9,446 nt of DNA. It comes from Desulfobacteraceae bacterium (GTDB lineage: Bacteria > Desulfobacterota > Desulfobacteria > Desulfobacterales > UBA5616). Where the stretch lies: positions 1 through 9,446 of the forward strand of contig JAUXEW010000091.1 in NCBI GenBank assembly GCA_030620375.1. Direction: 5' to 3'. Numbering within the stretch: position 1 is the stretch's first letter; the number at the start of each line of letters is the position of its first letter. The notes below the pieces were generated by a model, which was not told the origin of the DNA, ran no database searches, and saw only the letters and a program-made list of their open reading frames with translations. The position numbers were made by a program, and so were the translations under genes. This document shows, one piece after another, positions 5,581-9,446 of this stretch.

Positions 5581-7413
5581 ATGAAAAAATTTATTTCAGC
5601 CATTATGGTGATGCTTATCATCGCGGGCGTCAGTTATTTCGTCTGGGACTATTGGTACAAACCGCCACCTGTGGTGATTACGGCTGATCCGGCCACCGAA
5701 CGGGTAACCAATACCGGAAAAGTGGTCGGATACAAAGAAAATAATAACACACACGCCTGGTTGGGCGTCCCTTTTGCAAAACCACCGGTTGGTGAACTGC
5801 GCTGGAAATCGCCGCTACCACCGGACCGCTGGGAAGACACACTGGAAGCATTGGAAATTTGCCATGCATGTACACAGATCGGCGGTCCCTTGGGAAACGT
5901 GCCCCCAAAATATTATGGTAAAGCCATTGGTTCTGAAGATTGTCTATATTTAAATATATGGTCGCCTGAATTTTCCCCGGAAGACATCCCTTCAGCCGGC
6001 GACCGCCTGCCGGTAATGGTATGGATTCACGGGGGCGGCAACTCTATCGGTCATGGCGGCGGTTATAACGGCAAGTACCTTGCTGAAAAATATGACGTTA
6101 TGGTTGTGACCATTAATTATCGACTGGGACCTTTCGGCTGGTTTACCCATCCTGCACTAAGAGAAAAAGGAACACCACCTGAAGATCAATCCGGAAACTA
6201 CGGTACACTCGATATTATTCGAGCTTTAACATGGGTTAAACATAACATTGCCGGCTTCGGTGGCGATCCAAATAACGTAACGATATTCGGTGAATCGGCC
6301 GGAGCCCTCAATACGCTGTCCATGGTGCTTTCACCAAAAGCGAAAGGGTTGTTCCACAAGGCGATTTCCCAGAGCGGCATGGCCAGAAGCACAACCTTTC
6401 CGAAAGGGGAAAACTATAAGGATGATAATGTTCCAGGACATGCCTTTAGTTCTCGCGAGGTCATCAATAAACTGCTTATCGCCGATAATGTCGTTTCAGA
6501 TCGAAAGGCCGCGGCGGCATATCAAAATAAAATGAGTGGTGGTGAAATTGCCGAATATCTGCGAGCGAAAAATAACCTGGACTTGCTCCGTGTTTATTCT
6601 GCCGGACCATTCGGAATGATATCCATGCCGATGTTATTTCAGGATGGTGAGGTGATTCCGAAAGGCAATGCCCTGGAGCTGTTTAAAAATACCGATAATT
6701 ATAATCCGGTTCCCATAATTTTAGGAACAAACCGGGATGAATTCAAACTGTTTATGTCGCAAAACCCTGAATTCGTGAAGCGCTACCTGGGAATCATTGT
6801 TCGGTTTAAGGATCGGGACTTTTATGAGCTGTTTTCGCAATACAAGAGCGATGCGTGGAAAGCGATTGGTGTTGACGAAATCGCCTCTCGCCTCAGCGAG
6901 TCTCAAGAAGAGAATGTTTACGGTTACCGATTTGACTGGGATGAGGAACCCGCCATTCTCGGCATGGACATGAGCATGCTGGTCGGTGCCGCCCACGGCC
7001 TTGAAATATCGTTCGTGTTTAACAATTTTGATAGGGGTTTAGGGCTTTTGGATGTCCTGTTTACAGACGACAATCTTCCCGGCAGAAAAGCCCTTGCTAA
7101 CAGTATGTCATCTTATTGGGCCGAGTTTGCCTACACCGGTTCACCAAAAAAAGGAAGGAATGGGGAAGAATTCGAATGGAAGGCATGGGACAGCAGTGGG
7201 ATTGACAGCGATAAATTTATTATTTTCGATACCCCGGAAGGGGGGGGTCTCCGGATGTCTTCCGATATCATCACGCTTATTGATTTAAAAAATGGGCTAC
7301 TGGAAGATACTTCTTTTCCCAGCCGGGAAAAACACTGCGCAACTTACGTAAGTCTGTTCAAAGATACCCCTTTGTGGAATGACCAGGAGTACGAGAGCTT
7401 AGGCGGCCAATGA
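5581..7413 (+). CDS. Membrane-anchored type-B carboxylesterase
   Basis: 610 residues from the ATG at 5581, preceded by GAGGGGGG (5568-5575). An in-frame ATG at 5566 would place that site inside the gene and is less likely. Residues about 4-25 form a hydrophobic segment after MKK with no lipobox cysteine or clear cleavage site, suggesting an N-terminal anchor with a periplasmic catalytic domain. The alpha/beta-hydrolase features of carboxylesterase type B are all present: AWLGVPFAKPP, EDCLYLNIW, the oxyanion loop HGGG (150-153), nucleophile Ser239 in GESAGA, Glu387 in TNRDEF as the likely acid, and His472 in AAHGLE. It should hydrolyse carboxylic esters; substrate unknown. It is slightly long for the family. 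A run of eight Gs lies at 7240-7247. It converges with the acyl-CoA synthetase gene. Confidence 0.9.
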   Translation: MKKFISAIMVMLIIAGVSYFVWDYWYKPPPVVITADPATERVTNTGKVVGYKENNNTHAWLGVPFAKPPVGELRWKSPLPPDRWEDTLEALEICHACTQIGGPLGNVPPKYYGKAIGSEDCLYLNIWSPEFSPEDIPSAGDRLPVMVWIHGGGNSIGHGGGYNGKYLAEKYDVMVVTINYRLGPFGWFTHPALREKGTPPEDQSGNYGTLDIIRALTWVKHNIAGFGGDPNNVTIFGESAGALNTLSMVLSPKAKGLFHKAISQSGMARSTTFPKGENYKDDNVPGHAFSSREVINKLLIADNVVSDRKAAAAYQNKMSGGEIAEYLRAKNNLDLLRVYSAGPFGMISMPMLFQDGEVIPKGNALELFKNTDNYNPVPIILGTNRDEFKLFMSQNPEFVKRYLGIIVRFKDRDFYELFSQYKSDAWKAIGVDEIASRLSESQEENVYGYRFDWDEEPAILGMDMSMLVGAAHGLEISFVFNNFDRGLGLLDVLFTDDNLPGRKALANSMSSYWAEFAYTGSPKKGRNGEEFEWKAWDSSGIDSDKFIIFDTPEGGGLRMSSDIITLIDLKNGLLEDTSFPSREKHCATYVSLFKDTPLWNDQEYESLGGQ

Positions 7414-7491
7414 TGCGGAGATTATGCAAAGGAGAGCTTTGATCGTTAAGCGGTCACCTTAGTTTAAAAAGCGTTGACCCCAGAGTCCTGG

Positions 7492-8889
7492 TCATCTTAA
7501 GGGTGGCATCCGTGATATGAATTTTGCGTATCGCCACATATGAGCCATAACTCGAATTCCCATCTCCGGAAACAGATAATATGGAATTTTATGATTTAAA
7601 AAAAAATCCCCCGTAGCCTGAACCTCTTCTCTATCGCCCAGCAAAGAGAAAAAAACGGGTTTGGTATGGTATTCATGAATCATTTCCACCATGGGACGGT
7701 AAATATCGGACCCGAACAAGGCAAAAGAGATAAAAATAACCCCATGAACGCCGTCATCCATTAAGAGTGCTTTAAGAATACGGGTCATTGTTTTTTCAAA
7801 GCCATGAACCATCATATCAGGAAAAATATCTATGGGATTCTTGGACTTATAATCGTGCGAGATTACCTCAGAGAGCATTTTACGAGTTTCATCTTGAAAC
7901 CTGGCAAGGCCAAGGCCATTATCTATCGCTTTATCAATACACATGATGGCTTGTGCCCCGCTGTAAGTGACAATAGCAATTCGCCCCCCCTGGGGGAGGG
8001 GCATCCATTGAAATCCCATAAGGGCCGCCAGGATCTCTTCAATTTCCCCGATTTTCAATACACCGCTTTGACAGAGAGCCCCGTCAAGCACCTTGTCATT
8101 CACGGCAAGGCTGGCCGTATGGGTGGCAATTGCGTCACTCCCTGCGGCCGTTCGTCCACCTTTCATTAACAAAACAGGTTTCTTATATACCGCTCGACGG
8201 GCGGCTTCTAAAAATTTCCTTCCATCACGAATATCCTCTAAATACATCCCGATGATTTGCGTTTGTTCATCATCAGAGAAATAATTGAGAGCATCGCTTT
8301 CGTCCACATCTATTTTATTGCCGAGTCCCATCCCTTTTGAAATCCGCAGGTGTTCAAAGGAACTCAGATATCGCATAAACGCACCGACAAATATTCCGGA
8401 TTGTGCCGCAAATCCAATGGATCCCGGTCTAAGTGCCCTGGCACTGGCAAAATACGAGGTTGTCAAACCGGTTTCAGTATTAATGATTCCTAATGTATTG
8501 GGACCAAACGCCCTCATCCCTGTCGACCGGAGGATCTTGATAATTTCCTCTTGATATATCCTACCCTCCGCCCCCGACTCTGAAAAACCTTCGGATGAGA
8601 TAACAATACCTTTGACCCCTTTTCGGGCGCATGCTTCTGTGGCCGCTGGAATAGCGCCGGGAGGAATGATCATTACGGCCAAATCAATGTCAAAAGGAAC
8701 ATCGTTGATCGTGGTGAAAATATCAACACCGTAAATGTCGCCCCCCTGGGGATTAACGCCGGCAATATTTCCTTGAAAACCGGTTTGACGAAGAATTTCA
8801 AGCAGCATGGCGCCCGGTTTGGTTGGATTGCGAGAGGCACCAATCACCACCAGATTTTTAGACGCCATGATTTCGGAAAGAGAATACAT
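7492..8889 (-). CDS. ADP-forming acyl-CoA synthetase, alpha subunit only
   Basis: 465 residues, matching the stand-alone alpha chains of ADP-forming acetyl/acyl-CoA synthetases. The N-terminal CoA-binding Rossmann domain has KNLVVIGASRNPTKPG (11-26) and IAGVNPQGGDIYG. The succinyl-CoA-synthetase-like domain follows with AFGPNTLGI and GSIGFAAQSG. The probable phosphohistidine is His257 in ATHTASLA. Glu218 (in MYLEDI) sits where family structural work places a glutamate involved in histidine phosphorylation. A third domain (about 300-465) completes the alpha chain. The enzyme class interconverts acyl-CoA + ADP + Pi with acid + CoA + ATP. The ATP-grasp beta chain needed for phosphotransfer is neither fused nor adjacent in this window. 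The start at 8889 has GGGG five bases upstream. It is cytoplasmic; the substrate acid is unknown. Confidence 0.88.
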   Translation of the reverse strand: MYSLSEIMASKNLVVIGASRNPTKPGAMLLEILRQTGFQGNIAGVNPQGGDIYGVDIFTTINDVPFDIDLAVMIIPPGAIPAATEACARKGVKGIVISSEGFSESGAEGRIYQEEIIKILRSTGMRAFGPNTLGIINTETGLTTSYFASARALRPGSIGFAAQSGIFVGAFMRYLSSFEHLRISKGMGLGNKIDVDESDALNYFSDDEQTQIIGMYLEDIRDGRKFLEAARRAVYKKPVLLMKGGRTAAGSDAIATHTASLAVNDKVLDGALCQSGVLKIGEIEEILAALMGFQWMPLPQGGRIAIVTYSGAQAIMCIDKAIDNGLGLARFQDETRKMLSEVISHDYKSKNPIDIFPDMMVHGFEKTMTRILKALLMDDGVHGVIFISFALFGSDIYRPMVEMIHEYHTKPVFFSLLGDREEVQATGDFFLNHKIPYYLFPEMGIRVMAHMWRYAKFISRMPPLR

Positions 8890-8955
8890 CCTTACCCCAA
8901 CAAAAAGAAATATGAAAACAGAATCCTGAGCCGGATGACCAGGCTTTAAATTTTT

Positions 8956-8973
8956 ACCTCAATTGAGCGAGGT
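8956..8973. promoter_or_regulatory. Palindromic operator-like site upstream of the acyl-CoA synthetase gene
   Basis: ACCTC (8956-8960) and GAGGT (8969-8973) form an inverted repeat around eight bases, and CTCAATTGAG (8958-8967) is a perfect 10-bp palindrome overlapping it. It lies about 70-85 bases upstream of the acyl-CoA synthetase ATG, where a repressor site could sit. It could be chance; no regulator gene is nearby. Confidence 0.3.
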
Positions 8974-9027
8974 TTTAGCAAACTGCTACCCGCATACCGG
9001 AAAAAACAGGGAGGGTGCCGAAACCAT

Positions 9028-9059
9028 AAAAACCCGGAACCAATAAGATTGGCTCCGGG
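9028..9059 (-). terminator. Rho-independent terminator of the DUF1329-like gene
   Basis: Arms 9033-9044 and 9048-9059 form a 12-bp stem around a 3-base loop. Leftward, it is followed directly by five Ts (9032-9028). The single mismatch on the plus strand (A9039 against C9053) becomes a U-G pair in the minus-strand RNA, so the hairpin is fully paired only for leftward transcription. It begins five bases after the stop codon of the gene at 9065-9446. Confidence 0.88.
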
Positions 9060-9064
9060 AGTTA

Positions 9065-9446
9065 TTATTCGAGAAAATCAATAAAGCCCCCGCCCAGAAA
9101 ACTTACTGAAAACATATCCTGCGTTAAGCCGGAGTTAATAACCGCTTTTGTCCTCAGCAGATTTGCGCCCCAGTACTCGGTTTTAAAATCATTGTATGCA
9201 GTGGAACATTGAAAAGGACCAAGTTCACCTTGCTGGGTGGCCTGTGCGGCGTACCCTGCCCAAATCGCCCTCCAAAAATTACCCATTTTGTCATATATCT
9301 CGGCGCTATGGGCATAATTAATATTTTTAAGGATATAAAGGATTCGCTTGGATTCGGGATATCGGGGGTTTTTTGCCTTAATTTCAACTACATCAGAGCC
9401 CCAGAGTTCCCATGGATCAACATCCACGATCGGTCCGGGAAACCCG
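9065..9446 (-). CDS. Probable DUF1329 protein, C-terminal part (5' end beyond the right edge)
   Basis: The frame stays open to the window edge, giving at least 127 codons. A GTG at 9427 lies inside the frame but has no reason to be the start, since GFPGPIVDVDPWE reads through. Visible features are DPWELWGSDVVEIKA, then YPESKRILYIL and AHSAEIYDKMGNFWRAIWAGY, then a tail with LLRTKAVINSG and FIDFLE at the end. The order of an acidic VVE strand, a Y-x-x-S-K-R-x-x-Y-I motif and a YDKxGxxW motif resembles the C-terminal beta structure of DUF1329 proteins, which are LolA/B-like, exported, and often near DUF1302 or RND-transporter genes. The N-terminus, where a signal peptide would be, is outside the window. 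The assignment is from motif memory, so moderate. Confidence 0.55.
   Translation of the reverse strand, partial: GFPGPIVDVDPWELWGSDVVEIKAKNPRYPESKRILYILKNINYAHSAEIYDKMGNFWRAIWAGYAAQATQQGELGPFQCSTAYNDFKTEYWGANLLRTKAVINSGLTQDMFSVSFLGGGFIDFLE

Noticed and set aside
7452..7497. Small inverted repeats (GGTCA/TGACC and CCAG-AGTC-CTGG) between the convergent esterase and synthetase genes
   Set aside because: Stems are only 4-6 bp with no adjacent T-run on either strand; too weak to call a terminator.
7804..8169. 121-codon plus-strand frame opposite the acyl-CoA synthetase gene
   Set aside because: The opposite strand has a continuous well-conserved protein; this frame shows no domain features.
9021..9059. 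Possible third copy of the 50-bp repeat (shares ATAAAAA followed by CCGG)
   Set aside because: Similarity is limited to an A-run next to a GC stem, as in any terminator; the remaining bases do not align.

Overview
The window reads as chromosomal DNA of an anaerobic or metabolically versatile bacterium. Gene content suggests a sulfate-reducer-like Desulfobacterota lineage: an ADP-forming acyl-CoA synthetase alpha chain, a crotonase, the start of an Old Yellow Enzyme-type reductase, a radical SAM enzyme and a probable DUF1329 protein. That placement is an inference from gene families, not from a marker gene. There are no rRNA or tRNA genes, CRISPR arrays or recognisable transposase genes.

Layout. 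At the left edge (minus strand) are the first 27 codons of an OYE/2,4-dienoyl-CoA reductase-like flavoprotein (1-82). Upstream of it, also leftward, is a translationally coupled pair: a radical SAM protein of the MSMEG_0568 type (638-1729) and a GNAT acetyltransferase of the MSMEG_0567/Sll0786 type (186-641). Both families are known from the nitrilase-containing Nit1C cluster, but no nitrilase or other Nit1C gene is visible here. A spacer with a 7-bp tandem repeat and a perfect 17-bp hairpin separates this pair from a leftward universal stress protein gene (1996-2427). An AT-rich divergent promoter region follows. Two rightward genes come next: a metallo-beta-lactamase-fold hydrolase (2661-3593) and an enoyl-CoA hydratase/isomerase family protein (3683-4483). 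A leftward NH3-dependent NAD synthetase (4492-5298) converges on the latter with 8 bp between stops. Next are a rightward membrane-anchored type-B carboxylesterase (5581-7413), a leftward ADP-forming acyl-CoA synthetase alpha subunit (7492-8889), and the C-terminal part of a probable DUF1329 protein (9065-9446, leftward, with its own terminator).

The most striking non-coding signal is a pair of 50-bp near-identical sequences (48/50) in inverted orientation at 104-153 and 3592-3641. Each lies immediately upstream of a gene (OYE-like at left, crotonase at right) and downstream of another (GNAT at left, MBL at right). They thus bracket a 3.4-kb block holding the radical SAM/GNAT pair, the UspA gene and the MBL gene. 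They could be a shared regulatory leader, copies of a dispersed intergenic repeat, or the ends of an invertible segment.

How the genes may work together: the esterase (periplasmic hydrolysis), acyl-CoA synthetase alpha (CoA activation or ATP recovery), crotonase and OYE-like reductase (CoA-ester or enoate chemistry) and MBL hydrolase fit a degradation theme. They are spread over several transcription units, so a single pathway is only a hypothesis. The radical SAM/GNAT pair is the part with unknown chemistry.
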